Shown: positions 9,236-18,083 of the stretch, in pieces | Layout of the letters: each line of letters starts with the position of its first letter | Numbering within the stretch: position 1 is the stretch's first letter | Assembly: GCA_947460595.1 (NCBI GenBank) | Contig: CANHGS010000012.1 | Span: 1 to 64,000, forward strand | From: Bacteroidota bacterium | Lineage (GTDB): Bacteria; Bacteroidota; Bacteroidia; Chitinophagales; Chitinophagaceae | DNA length: 64,000 nucleotides | Direction of reading: 5' to 3' | Program-made: the position numbers and the translations under genes | The notes under the pieces: generated by a model | What the model saw: the letters and a program-made list of their open reading frames with translations, nothing else | Told to the model about the DNA's origin: nothing | The model's database searches: none

Positions 9236-10057
9236 TTAAACGCCACCAAATACGGTGAATCCTCCGTCAACGCCTATTTGCATACCAGTCACAAACTTGG
9301 AAGCATCGCTTAATAAAAAGACTAATGCACCAACTAATTCCTCTGGATGACCAAATCTTTTAAAGGGAGTGTTTTGAATAACCAATTTACCTCTACTAGT
9401 GTAGGACCCGTCTGGCTCAGTTAATAAGGTTCTATTTTGTTCGGTTAAAAAGAAACCAGGCATTATTGCGTTCATTCTAATTAAATCGCCATGCCTATTG
9501 GCCATTTCTACTGCAAACCATTGGTTATAACAATCAACAGCCGCTTTGCCCATACTATATCCTAATACTTTTGTAATTACTTGTTTAGAACTAACTGAAG
9601 AAATATTGACAATACTCCCTCCTCCATTTTTGACCATTACCGCTCCAAAAACTTGGGTAGGTAAAATGGTACCAAAAAGGTTTAACTCCATTACTTTTCT
9701 CATCCCTTCTAAATTCATAGAAAAAATGTCTGCATCAGGTTGAACTACCCCTTCTGGCATATTACCACCAGCACCATTGACCAAGCCATCTATTTTTCCA
9801 AATTTTTCAAGAATTAAATCACGTGCCTTTATTAAATCAGTTTCTTGCAAAACATCTGCAACTATAGCTAATGCCTGCCCTCCATTTTGAATAATTTCCT
9901 GAGCCCTTGCTTCTGCAACAACTGCATTCCTACCAAGAATTACAGGAATACCACCGGCTTGCGCAATGGCTTTTACAAAGGAACCGCCTAAAATGCCCGT
10001 ACCACCTGTTACAACAATTACTTTATTAGAAAGAGAGAATTGACTAGCTGAACTCAT
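9236..10057 (-). CDS. SDR oxidoreductase, probable D-mannonate oxidoreductase (fructuronate reductase)
   Basis: Short-chain dehydrogenase, 273 residues. The cofactor motif TGGTGILGG lies near residue 17, NGAGG in the middle, the catalytic Ser in NISSVSS and the Tyr-x-x-x-Lys in YSMGK. Bacteroidota and Thermotoga commonly use an SDR (UxuD type) instead of the classical UxuB for fructuronate to mannonate, and this gene sits directly upstream of uxaC with two UxuA genes in the same locus. The function is therefore inferred from context; the fold is certain. Other possibilities are a 2-keto-3-deoxygluconate or gluconate dehydrogenase. Confidence 0.85.
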   Translation of the reverse strand: MSSASQFSLSNKVIVVTGGTGILGGSFVKAIAQAGGIPVILGRNAVVAEARAQEIIQNGGQALAIVADVLQETDLIKARDLILEKFGKIDGLVNGAGGNMPEGVVQPDADIFSMNLEGMRKVMELNLFGTILPTQVFGAVMVKNGGGSIVNISSVSSKQVITKVLGYSMGKAAVDCYNQWFAVEMANRHGDLIRMNAIMPGFFLTEQNRTLLTEPDGSYTSRGKLVIQNTPFKRFGHPEELVGALVFLLSDASKFVTGMQIGVDGGFTVFGGV

Positions 10058-10120
10058 GCTTGAAATTTGTACAAAATTGGTTGATTAGTTTCAGAGCCAA
10101 CCTGTTTTGAATAAAATAAT

Positions 10121-10137
10121 TTACGAAAACGATGTAA
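10121..10137. promoter_or_regulatory. Possible LacI-type half operator upstream of the SDR-uxaC genes
   Basis: TTACGAAAACGATGTAA, 64 bases upstream of the SDR start, shares the core CGAAAACG with the well-formed palindrome at 14715-14728. The right half is degenerate. The site suggests an internal regulated promoter for SDR-uxaC, but on its own it is weak evidence. Confidence 0.3.
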
Positions 10138-10143
10138 GAAAAC

Positions 10144-10740
10144 TTATTGTTGGATTAATACTACCCTAGCAATATTTTTAATAGGCACTAGCAGTTCTTT
10201 TTTCTTAACTAGAAAGACCAAACTACTGTCTCGCTGTTCTTGAATAATTCCTTTAACAATGGTTTTATCATCCCAACCAATCACATTCAATGGCATTTTT
10301 TGGTTGATGAAAAAAGTATAAGCTCCTTCATCATGCGTTTTTACTTGTGCTTGACGTTGAGTGCCACCATCTTTTTTGGTATTAATAAGAATCACCCCTG
10401 CTGCCCCTTGGGCGCCAAAAGAGGTAGCAGAAGCCGCATCTTTTAATACAGAAATACTTTCTACGTCTTGGGCATTGATATTTGTAATATCACCAGAATA
10501 AATGGTACCATCTAACACAAACAAAGGTGGTTTTTGGTTATTCAAACTACCAATACCGCGAATAACTACAGATCCACCTGTTTTATCATTGGTTGTTTTC
10601 ACCTCCAATCCAGGAACCTCCCTGAGCATGTCAAAAATGGTTCTGTAGGTACCTTGTATAGCGGGATTTGCTTTTGCTTGTGCATGAATATTATTGTAAC
10701 CAACTATTAAGAGCAGCAAAAAACAACAAGCAGTTTTCAT
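10144..10740 (-). CDS. Free-standing TonB-receptor plug-domain protein
   Basis: 198 residues. A Sec signal peptide (MKTACCFLLLLIVGYNNIHAQ) is followed by one plug domain at about 30-120 with the typical SusC features: FDMLREVPGLEV, VIRGIGSL, PLFVLDG, INAQDVESISVLKDAASA, GAQGAAGVILINTKK. No beta-barrel follows; the remaining 75 residues are a short beta-rich tail with no family I recognise. A stand-alone plug cannot form a transporter. It might bind a TonB partner or ligand in the periplasm, or cap another barrel. It lies between an oxidoreductase gene (10-base gap) and the SDR in the uronate operon. The frame has its own signal peptide and clean ends, so it does not look like a decayed SusC. 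Confidence 0.8.
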   Translation of the reverse strand: MKTACCFLLLLIVGYNNIHAQAKANPAIQGTYRTIFDMLREVPGLEVKTTNDKTGGSVVIRGIGSLNNQKPPLFVLDGTIYSGDITNINAQDVESISVLKDAASATSFGAQGAAGVILINTKKDGGTQRQAQVKTHDEGAYTFFINQKMPLNVIGWDDKTIVKGIIQEQRDSSLVFLVKKKELLVPIKNIARVVLIQQ

Positions 10741-10750
10741 ATTAGATTCC

Positions 10751-12091
10751 TCACTTGTTTTTGGAAGCCATTTTTTGAGCCTGAGTTGTGGTATAATACT
10801 TAGCCAACATATTGGGAATCTCCCAAGTGGGCATATTGTTATTTGCTAAATAACCCAAGTATTTTTCAGTTACCCTAGCAAAATGCGATTCATGACCTTC
10901 TTTATATGATTCTGGAATAATCACCTCCCAGCCCTTATCATTCTTTTTTAAAGACACCCCTTTGAACTCTTTACCAAGTGAAGCCATTGCCTGTTCAGCA
11001 GCCGCCGCAGTACCTCCTTCAATATAAAGTGTAGGCTTAAACATTTGTTCCGCCCCTTGTTTTATGATTAAGTTGGCCTTGGTTCCACGCATAATGGAGT
11101 AATGGGTATCACCCGTACCTTCAGGCGCTTTGTAGTTCCAAATCACTGAAACCTTTGCGTGCACCCCATTAATGGTATAATTGATCTCTCCATTACACAA
11201 AACATTGATATCCTTTTTGGCATCAGTATATTTTCCAAGATAACTAGGTACTTCAGCTAATTTGGTCACTTCTTTAAACTGTGCCACACTTATTGCTGTG
11301 GCCCAACTTTTGGCAGTTTTTAATTGAATGTCTTTTTTGTAGTCAATCACTTTATTGGGAAAACATTCCCATTGAACCAAGTCAACCAAATGGGTAGTTA
11401 CATCTACAATGCCTTCACCTTCTTGAGCTACATCAAAAAACCAACCTGGTCTTGTTAAAACAGATCCGGAAACATACTTATAAAAATGGTGCACACTTTC
11501 TTTTGTGACTGCGGGTTGCTCCAGCGTTCCTTTTTGTAAACTACCAAAAAGACCGGCATCCATTGACAAAGCTCTTTGCAAAATGGTAGTAATCTCATAC
11601 CGTTCTGTCATGATATCATAAAGCAACAACTTTTTCTTTTGCGCTAATTCTAAGGCCGATTTCAATTTCAAAAATCCTTTTTCATCAATAGCCATTGGCT
11701 TATCTGCAAAAACATTTATTCCTGATTGAATTGACTGAAGAATATAGTCTGTTTTCAATTGGTTATTTCCAGCTAACACTACTACATTTCCTTTTTTCTC
11801 AGACAGCATTTTTTGTAGATAATCGTCTCCCTCATACACTTGTTCTTTCCAAGAAGTAGCACCTGTACTAGCAGCATTGTACCCTTTAATTTTGTCTAAA
11901 TGCAGATTCAAATCGGTTCCCTTTTTTGCATATACAAAAACCGTGGGATCCACTTGAGCATACATAGACTTTTGAACCAAAGCCGCGTGAAAGTGCCCAG
12001 GGTCCAAGGTTATCAACTTTACAGCTTGTTGCGCATGCAATTGCAAACCAAATAAGGACATACCCATCCAACTAACAATTTTACTTTTCAT
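10751..12091 (-). CDS. Exported oxidoreductase of the Gfo/Idh-like 'putative oxidoreductase C-terminal' family
   Basis: 446 residues with a Sec signal peptide ending near HAQQ. The N-terminal region is Rossmann-like (VKLITLDPGHFHAALVQK) but lacks the normal GxGxxG; the middle has NVFADKPMAI, the counterpart of the E-K-P motif, with lysine present. The C-terminal half matches the large beta domain of a Bacteroidota family known only as a putative oxidoreductase. It is exported by Sec, unlike the two Tat members of this locus. The gene is followed by the plug protein and preceded by the heptamer repeat tract. Reaction and substrate are unknown; a sugar-oxidising role fits the context. Confidence 0.75.
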   Translation of the reverse strand: MKSKIVSWMGMSLFGLQLHAQQAVKLITLDPGHFHAALVQKSMYAQVDPTVFVYAKKGTDLNLHLDKIKGYNAASTGATSWKEQVYEGDDYLQKMLSEKKGNVVVLAGNNQLKTDYILQSIQSGINVFADKPMAIDEKGFLKLKSALELAQKKKLLLYDIMTERYEITTILQRALSMDAGLFGSLQKGTLEQPAVTKESVHHFYKYVSGSVLTRPGWFFDVAQEGEGIVDVTTHLVDLVQWECFPNKVIDYKKDIQLKTAKSWATAISVAQFKEVTKLAEVPSYLGKYTDAKKDINVLCNGEINYTINGVHAKVSVIWNYKAPEGTGDTHYSIMRGTKANLIIKQGAEQMFKPTLYIEGGTAAAAEQAMASLGKEFKGVSLKKNDKGWEVIIPESYKEGHESHFARVTEKYLGYLANNNMPTWEIPNMLAKYYTTTQAQKMASKNK

Positions 12092-12169
12092 ATTTCTTCC
12101 AATTCTTTAAATCAGTTTTTACGCTTCTCTTTAAACTCTTAACTCTTAACACTCAACTTCTTCTTCCAT

Positions 12170-12373
12170 TCTTCACTCTTCACTCTTCACTCTTCACTTC
12201 CTTCCTCCTCTCTTCACTCTTCACTTTCCTCCTCCTCTCTTCACTCTTCACTCTTCACTTTCCTCCTCCTCTCTTCACTCTTCACTTCCTTCCTCCTCTC
12301 TTCACTCTTCACTTCCTTCCTCCTCTCTTCACTCTTCACTTTCTTCTTCCTCTCTTCACTCTTCACTCTTCAG
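12170..12373. repeat. Higher-order tandem array of the heptamer TCTTCAC
   Basis: This tract fills the roughly 300-base gap between two minus-strand genes. It is built from the heptamer TCTTCAC (GTGAAGA on the transcribed minus strand). Heptamers in groups of two to four alternate with a 13-base pyrimidine block, TTCCTTCCTCCTC or TTTCCTCCTCCTC. I read blocks at 12170-12210 (four heptamers), 12211-12237, 12238-12271 (three heptamers), 12272-12298, 12299-12325 and 12326-12352, then a final decayed group to 12373. Unit lengths are 27, 34 or 41, so they differ by exactly one heptamer. The minus transcript would be purine-rich, with several AGGAGGAA-like stretches. Confidence 0.9.
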
Positions 12374-12398
12374 TCTAATCTTTTATCTCTTCACTTTT

Positions 12399-13799
12399 TT
12401 AATCAAGCCCCTTCACTTCATAAGGAAAACGGTGCGCTCTATTCAACATTGAATTGGCCTCATCGTCATTAATAAATCGCTCATTCATTGGATCCCAATG
12501 AAGGGTGCGTTTTACTTTCATCACTGTATGATGTATTAAGCAGGTTGAACAAGAACGATGCCCAACTTCCACAGGAGAAATGGGTTGCAACCTACTACGC
12601 ATACAGTCTAGCCAGTTGCCATGTTGTTCCTCACTTTTATACAAATTGATTTCATTTGGACCAATCACAGAAGTGATAATTTTATCATTGCTGGCAGAAA
12701 GCGCTTTTGCATTGGCGGTATTGACTACTGGTTCATTGGCACTTGCTTTATAATTTCCGCGGGTAACAAAAATCCAGCCTTCGGTTCCTTCAAATTTGAT
12801 ACCATTTGGCAATTCATTGCTAATAATCATTCTCACGCCATTAGCATACAATCCTTCTGTAGTAAATAATCCATGTACATTCCATAATCCTTTTGTTGGA
12901 AAATCGGCCTTGCCAGAAATTTCAATGGGACCTGTATATTCCGTATCCATTCCCCAGTGCGCACAGTCCACATGGTGGGCACCCCATCCAGTAATCATAC
13001 CCGCACCAAATTGTTCACTACGTAACCAGCCTGGACGGCTATAATCATTTTGTGGATGCACCCTTTTCTCTGTATAATATACATAAGGTGTAGAGCCCAA
13101 CCAAGCATCATAATTTAAAGTAGCGGGAATAGGCATTTCTGGTTCTTCATCGCCTCCGGGATCACCTGGCAAACCCACATATACTTTTTTCAATGTTCCA
13201 ATTCTCCCATTTCTAACCAGTTCAGCCGCGTATCGGAATTGTTGAGAAGACCTTTGCTGGCTACCAATTTGTAAGATCCTTCCTGTTCTATGAACCGCAT
13301 TACTCAAGGCCCTGCCTTCAGCAATGGTTAATGAAGCTGGTTTTTGTAAGTACACATCTTTACCTGCCTCTACAGCATGTATTCCTAAATAAGCATGAGA
13401 ATGGTCCGGTGTACTAATCAGTACTCCATCAATATCTTTATTCAATAGCAACTCTCTATGATCGGAATACATAGTTACACCATCATAGGGTTTACCTTGC
13501 TTCTTACTATAATAATCGTTAACATATTTTTTCCCATCGGCCAAGCGCTTACTATCAACATCACAGACAGCCATAATTCTAGCATTGTCATATTTTAGCG
13601 TTTCCGCCATATCATGGTCTCTGGAAATTCTTCCAACTCCAATGGCTGCAATATTTAAACGATTACTTGGTGCATTTTTACCAAATACAGAAGCGGGAAC
13701 AATGGTTGGAAACCCTGTCATAGCGAGTGTTGTAGCAACACCACTTTTGATTCCTGTTTTCATGAAATCCCTACGATTGAATGATTTTTTTTCTGACAT
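12399..13799 (-). CDS. Tat-exported Gfo/Idh/MocA-family oxidoreductase
   Basis: 466 residues. A twin-arginine signal (NRRDFMKTG) is followed by a Rossmann domain from about residue 48 (LNIAAIGVGRISRDHD) and the catalytic motif as L-Q-K-P-A, with Q in place of the usual E before K-P. The substrate domain contains GAHHVDCAHWGMD, a His/Asp cluster common in periplasmic members. Its stop is followed by the heptamer repeat tract, and the ThuA-like gene lies 5 bases upstream, so those two are co-transcribed. The ThuA plus Gfo/Idh pairing is also found in 3-keto-sugar pathways; that link is an inference here. Confidence 0.83.
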   Translation of the reverse strand: MSEKKSFNRRDFMKTGIKSGVATTLAMTGFPTIVPASVFGKNAPSNRLNIAAIGVGRISRDHDMAETLKYDNARIMAVCDVDSKRLADGKKYVNDYYSKKQGKPYDGVTMYSDHRELLLNKDIDGVLISTPDHSHAYLGIHAVEAGKDVYLQKPASLTIAEGRALSNAVHRTGRILQIGSQQRSSQQFRYAAELVRNGRIGTLKKVYVGLPGDPGGDEEPEMPIPATLNYDAWLGSTPYVYYTEKRVHPQNDYSRPGWLRSEQFGAGMITGWGAHHVDCAHWGMDTEYTGPIEISGKADFPTKGLWNVHGLFTTEGLYANGVRMIISNELPNGIKFEGTEGWIFVTRGNYKASANEPVVNTANAKALSASNDKIITSVIGPNEINLYKSEEQHGNWLDCMRSRLQPISPVEVGHRSCSTCLIHHTVMKVKRTLHWDPMNERFINDDEANSMLNRAHRFPYEVKGLD

Positions 13800-13804
13800 A
13801 TTTT

Positions 13805-14653
13805 TTATTTTAAAGGATCATCTTTTGTAATTGATTTGGCATTGGCATAATTCAAGCCTTTATATTTTGAAGCCATATAACGTAAGCCTTGCAACAAATG
13901 GTTTTGATAAACAGGTTCCGCATAAGATTCTTTACTATGGCCAAGAGTTGTAATCCATACATGTCCGCCTTCAAAATCTTGGTACCAAACTGCCGGATAA
14001 TAATTGGCATAAGAACCTGCATTTTTATCAATGGTTTCTTTCTGATCTGGCTGCAAACTACTTAATTCATGCGCCATCAATACTTTGATGCCTGGATACA
14101 ATTCCTTTCCAAAATAACATTCATCCTCCCTCTCCCATCTCATAGGAACCCCTTCCATAGAGGGGTGTTTGGGATCCATATTTTTAACAGCAAATTTTTG
14201 GAATTTAGCATGCCAAGAAAAAGTTTCGCCAATCATCATTTTGAACCATTTCCAATTCCGCTCAGTTCCTGTTACGGAATGTACGCCCAAAAATCCGCCA
14301 CCAGCTTCTATATATCGCCTAAAGGCAAGCCGTTGGTCGTCTGTATCAAATACGTCATTGTTGGTACTGGTAAAAACTAAAAAATGGTATTTTTTCAAAT
14401 TTGATTCGGTAAAAACAGCTGGGTCATCAGAAACAACCACTTTAAACTGGTTTGCCTGCCCCATAGCTTGAATACTAGCTACCGCTGAAGGAATATTGTC
14501 ATGTACAAACCCCTTGCCATTCTTGGTATAAACCAAAATTTGAATACCATTTAGAGGGTCCAATTTTCTAGAAATTTCCGCTAAAACTGGCGAAAAAGAT
14601 ATCAAAACTAATAGAAACACCCCAAAAAGGCGTATTGGCGAAATTCTTAACAT
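13805..14653 (-). CDS. ThuA-like domain protein, exported
   Basis: 282 residues. After a signal peptide (to about residue 26) comes a ThuA-like fold with a class-I-glutamine-amidotransferase-like architecture: ILVYTKNGKGFVHDNIP, FTSTNNDVFDTDDQ, then GGGFLGVHSVTGTE and HPSMEGVP, and near the end VWITTLGHSKESY. ThuA proteins belong to sugar-modification pathways (trehalose utilisation in rhizobia), but the reaction is not firmly settled. First gene of the minus arm; it diverges from susC across a 216-base promoter region that holds a LacI-like palindrome. Confidence 0.83.
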   Translation of the reverse strand: MLRISPIRLFGVFLLVLISFSPVLAEISRKLDPLNGIQILVYTKNGKGFVHDNIPSAVASIQAMGQANQFKVVVSDDPAVFTESNLKKYHFLVFTSTNNDVFDTDDQRLAFRRYIEAGGGFLGVHSVTGTERNWKWFKMMIGETFSWHAKFQKFAVKNMDPKHPSMEGVPMRWEREDECYFGKELYPGIKVLMAHELSSLQPDQKETIDKNAGSYANYYPAVWYQDFEGGHVWITTLGHSKESYAEPVYQNHLLQGLRYMASKYKGLNYANAKSITKDDPLK

Positions 14654-14710
14654 GAATACAAATTTAGTGAGGGACTAATTTACGGTTGATACCCATTTTT
14701 GATTGAAATA

Positions 14711-14731
14711 TTATCGAAAACGGTTTCGTAA
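14711..14731. promoter_or_regulatory. LacI-family operator candidate between the divergent ThuA and SusC arms
   Basis: TTATCGAAAACGGTTTCGTAA contains the near-perfect palindrome CGAAA-ACGG-TTTCG (14715-14728) with the central CG typical of LacI/GalR operators. It lies 58 bases upstream of the ThuA start and about 140 upstream of susC, in the only promoter region shared by both arms. The LacI regulator encoded at 23363 is the obvious candidate ligand-responsive repressor. Binding is inferred. Confidence 0.6.
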
Positions 14732-14869
14732 ATACTTTTTAATTTTTTTTAGAATAAAAGTTCCTACAAAAGATTTCTGAATTATATTGGCGTCGCATTA
14801 ATAACAACTATACAGCCTTATAAACCGCTGTTGTAGTACTTATTAGTTTAACCAAACAACAATTGCCAA

Positions 14870-17800
14870 ATGAAAAAAAAACCAAAACTCCTAACAGGGG
14901 GGCTAGGATTGCTGCGATATGCAGTAATTGGAGCGCTTTCCCTGTCTGCCCTAGTACCTGAAGTACAGGCAAGATCAACCAACATTGCGGGTTTTACCAA
15001 AAACCTCCCGCCCATCAGTGTTACCGGTAAGGTTACTGATTCAAAAAACAATCCACTTGAAGGCGTTTCAGTTGTAATTAAAGGAACCACACGTGGAGCC
15101 ACTACTGACGCTCAAGGTGTGTTCAAATTGAGTAATGTACCAGACAATGGAACATTGGTATTTAGCTTTACTGGTTTTGCCAATAAAGAAGTATCCGTAA
15201 AAAGTAATTCAACCATCAACGTTTCTTTGTCTGAACAGGTTTCAGGCTTGAACGATGTGGTAGTTGTGGGTTATGGTACTAGAACCAAAAAGGATTTGAC
15301 TGGCGCTGTTTCTCAAGTAAAAGCCACTCAATTAGAAAACGAAAACCCAAGATCTGTGCAAGACATGTTGCGTGGTAACGCTCCCGGTCTGGATGTAGGT
15401 TTTGACGCTAGTAATAAAGGTTCCAATGCCAGTTTACAAATTCGTGGTAAAGGTACCCTTACCGCCAGCTCTGCTCCTTTGATTGTATTGGATGGAGTTA
15501 TCTACCCTGGAGGTATGGAAGATATTAACCCCAATGATATCAATACCATTGACATCTTAAAAGACGCCAGTTCTGCCGCCGTATTTGGTGCAAGATCTGC
15601 CAATGGTGTTATCTTGATTACTACCAAAAAAGGTAAAACAGGAAAACCTATCATTGCTGTAAATAGTAATATGGGGTTAAATAGACTCTCTAATAAACCA
15701 CATCTATTAGATGCCAATGAGTTTTTGACTTGGCGCCAAGACGTTAGATGGTCCATGGTTGGGTTTGACAGTACCTCTAAACCAGGTATTCAATATAGAT
15801 TCTGGAATCCTTCCACCCTACCTTCCTCTATATCTGTAGCGCAGTGGTTGGCTTTGGACGGCTCTGGCGGAGACCCAACAGTTGCTTGGTTAAACCGTTT
15901 GAGTTTAAGACCAACTGAAGTGGCCAACTATCAAGCAGGTAATACCATTGATTGGGAAAAGAAAATCTACAATCAAACTGCTATGCAACAGGATCATACC
16001 ATTAGCATTGCACAAAGAAAAGAAGATTTAAATTATTACTTTTCAGTAGGCTATCTTGAATCTCAGGGTATTACCGTAGGAGATTTATACAAAACTTTCC
16101 GTACCCGTTTTAGCTTAGAGTCTAATATTGCTAAATACTTGACAGTAGGTACCAGTATTCAGTTTGCAGAAAGAGACCAAAGTTCTGTATTGGTGAACTT
16201 TGACGATATGATTAGAACCACTCCTTATGGATCTTACTATGGGGCCGATGGTGTAACATTAAGAGCTTCACCCAATGATGACCCAGGTAATAACTCACAC
16301 CCTTTCTTGGGTAAAGAATATACTGACAGGATGTATAAATATGATAACCTGTTTGGTCAAATCTATGCCAAGGGCAAATTGCCTTACGGATTCTCTTATT
16401 CCGTAACATTCTCTCCTAGATATGAAACCCTACGAGAATACAACCACCAATCTGCTAATAACCCTATCCTTGCTACTAGAAAGGGTATTGTTGACAGAAG
16501 GAATCAAACGGTTTATTCATGGAACTTAGATAATCAGTTAAACTGGTCTGGCAAATTTGGCAAACATAGTATTGAAGCTACTTTCTTAGCCAATGCCGAA
16601 AAATTCCAATCTTGGAATACCAATATTCGTGCAGAGAACTTTGCGCCCAATGACAACCTAAGCTTTAATAGTATTCAGTCCGCTACGCTTCCAATTATTG
16701 CTACTTCTGATGACCAGTATGAAACAGGTGATGCGTTGATGGCTAGGTTGAACTATAACTACAATCAGCGTTACTTCTTAACATTGACTACCAGAAGAGA
16801 CGGATATTCTGCCTTTGGTCAAGAAAATCCAAGAGCTACTTTCCCATCTGCTGCCGTTAGCTGGGTAATCAGTGAAGAGGGTTTTATGAAGAACACTTCT
16901 AAGTGGTTGGATTATGCCAAAGTTCGCCTTTCTTATGGTGAAAATGGTAACCGTTCCATTGGTAGGTATGCAGCTTTGTCAAACTTAACTTCTGGAACCT
17001 ACACCTATATCACTGGTGGAGGAGCTCCTTATAGTGTAGGTTTTGTTCAGGCAAGTAACTTGTCTAACCCTGGTTTGAAATGGGAAAGAAACTCTTCTAT
17101 TAACCTTGGTCTAGACTATAGCATCATCAAAGGAAAAGTATCAGGTTCTATTGATTACTATACTAGAACAACCAAGGATTTGTTGGTTAACAGAACCCTA
17201 CCAACGGTAACTGGTTTTACCAGCATTCTAGCCAATTTGGGTGGAGTAGAAAACAAGGGAATGGAATTTAGTTTCAATACCACCAATATCAAGAATAAGA
17301 ACTTTGAATGGAGAACCACACTTGCATTCTGGTGGAACGTCAACAAGATTGTTCAATTGTATGGAGCAACCCCAGATTATGATGCAGCTGGCAAACAAAT
17401 AGGAAGCTCTGAAAAAAACGATATAGCAAACGGCTGGTTTATTGGAAAAAATATCAATACGGTATTTGATTATACCATTACTGGAGTTTGGCAGCAAGCA
17501 GATGCTGTTGAAGCAAAAAAATATGGATACAAACCAGGTGATTTTAGATTACAAGACACCAATGGTGATGGTAAATACACTATTGATGATAAAGAATTCC
17601 AAGGTAACACCACCCCTGACTTCTCTTGGAACTTAAGAAACGAATTCAAGCTTTACAAGAATTTTGATTTATCATTCTCTTTGTATTCTAAAATTGGACA
17701 GTTAAGCCAATTTAATGAAGCTAAAAATGTGGATTTATTTTATGATCGTTCACAGTTTTACCAACGCCCCTATTGGACCCCAACTAATCCAATTAATGAC

Positions 17801-18058
17801 TATGCAGCCATGATGTCAAATGCTGGCGGCTCTGTTTCTTGGAACGTATTTAGAAAGTCTACTTTTATTAGACTTAATAACATCAGCTTGGGTTATAATC
17901 TGCCTGCTGAAATTGCTCACAAATGGAAACTGGATGGTTTGAAAGCCTATGTAAACGTGGTGAATGCTGCGGTATTCTCACAATGGAACTATTTTGATCC
18001 AGAAAACAAAGGACCTACGCCATACACCATCAATTTTGGACTTAACCTGACTTTATAA
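14870..18058 (+). CDS. SusC/RagA-type TonB-linked outer-membrane receptor
   Basis: 1062 residues. After a signal region comes a carboxypeptidase-regulatory-like domain at about 48-125 (ISVTGKVTDSKNNPLEGVSV), the TonB box region (LNDVVVVGYGT), a plug at about 140-255 (LRGNAPGLDV, PLIVLDGVIYPGG, ILKDASSAAVFGARSANGV) and a long beta-barrel ending in the aromatic-rich C-terminus typical of the family (TINFGLNLTL). It imports oligosaccharides across the outer membrane with its SusD lid, encoded 25 bases downstream. The locus suggests a glucuronate-containing glycan. Probably controlled by the operator candidate upstream. Confidence 0.95.
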   Translation: MKKKPKLLTGGLGLLRYAVIGALSLSALVPEVQARSTNIAGFTKNLPPISVTGKVTDSKNNPLEGVSVVIKGTTRGATTDAQGVFKLSNVPDNGTLVFSFTGFANKEVSVKSNSTINVSLSEQVSGLNDVVVVGYGTRTKKDLTGAVSQVKATQLENENPRSVQDMLRGNAPGLDVGFDASNKGSNASLQIRGKGTLTASSAPLIVLDGVIYPGGMEDINPNDINTIDILKDASSAAVFGARSANGVILITTKKGKTGKPIIAVNSNMGLNRLSNKPHLLDANEFLTWRQDVRWSMVGFDSTSKPGIQYRFWNPSTLPSSISVAQWLALDGSGGDPTVAWLNRLSLRPTEVANYQAGNTIDWEKKIYNQTAMQQDHTISIAQRKEDLNYYFSVGYLESQGITVGDLYKTFRTRFSLESNIAKYLTVGTSIQFAERDQSSVLVNFDDMIRTTPYGSYYGADGVTLRASPNDDPGNNSHPFLGKEYTDRMYKYDNLFGQIYAKGKLPYGFSYSVTFSPRYETLREYNHQSANNPILATRKGIVDRRNQTVYSWNLDNQLNWSGKFGKHSIEATFLANAEKFQSWNTNIRAENFAPNDNLSFNSIQSATLPIIATSDDQYETGDALMARLNYNYNQRYFLTLTTRRDGYSAFGQENPRATFPSAAVSWVISEEGFMKNTSKWLDYAKVRLSYGENGNRSIGRYAALSNLTSGTYTYITGGGAPYSVGFVQASNLSNPGLKWERNSSINLGLDYSIIKGKVSGSIDYYTRTTKDLLVNRTLPTVTGFTSILANLGGVENKGMEFSFNTTNIKNKNFEWRTTLAFWWNVNKIVQLYGATPDYDAAGKQIGSSEKNDIANGWFIGKNINTVFDYTITGVWQQADAVEAKKYGYKPGDFRLQDTNGDGKYTIDDKEFQGNTTPDFSWNLRNEFKLYKNFDLSFSLYSKIGQLSQFNEAKNVDLFYDRSQFYQRPYWTPTNPINDYAAMMSNAGGSVSWNVFRKSTFIRLNNISLGYNLPAEIAHKWKLDGLKAYVNVVNAAVFSQWNYFDPENKGPTPYTINFGLNLTL

Positions 18059-18083
18059 GATAACCAACATAAAAACAGAAGAC

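Noticed and set aside
10144..10740. Pseudogene fragment of a SusC receptor
   Set aside because: The gene has its own signal peptide, clean start and stop and operonic spacing, and no barrel remnants flank it.
12170..12373. CRISPR array
   Set aside because: The units are 7-base tandem repeats with near-identical 13-base spacers; there are no unique spacers, no 24-40-base repeats and no cas genes.
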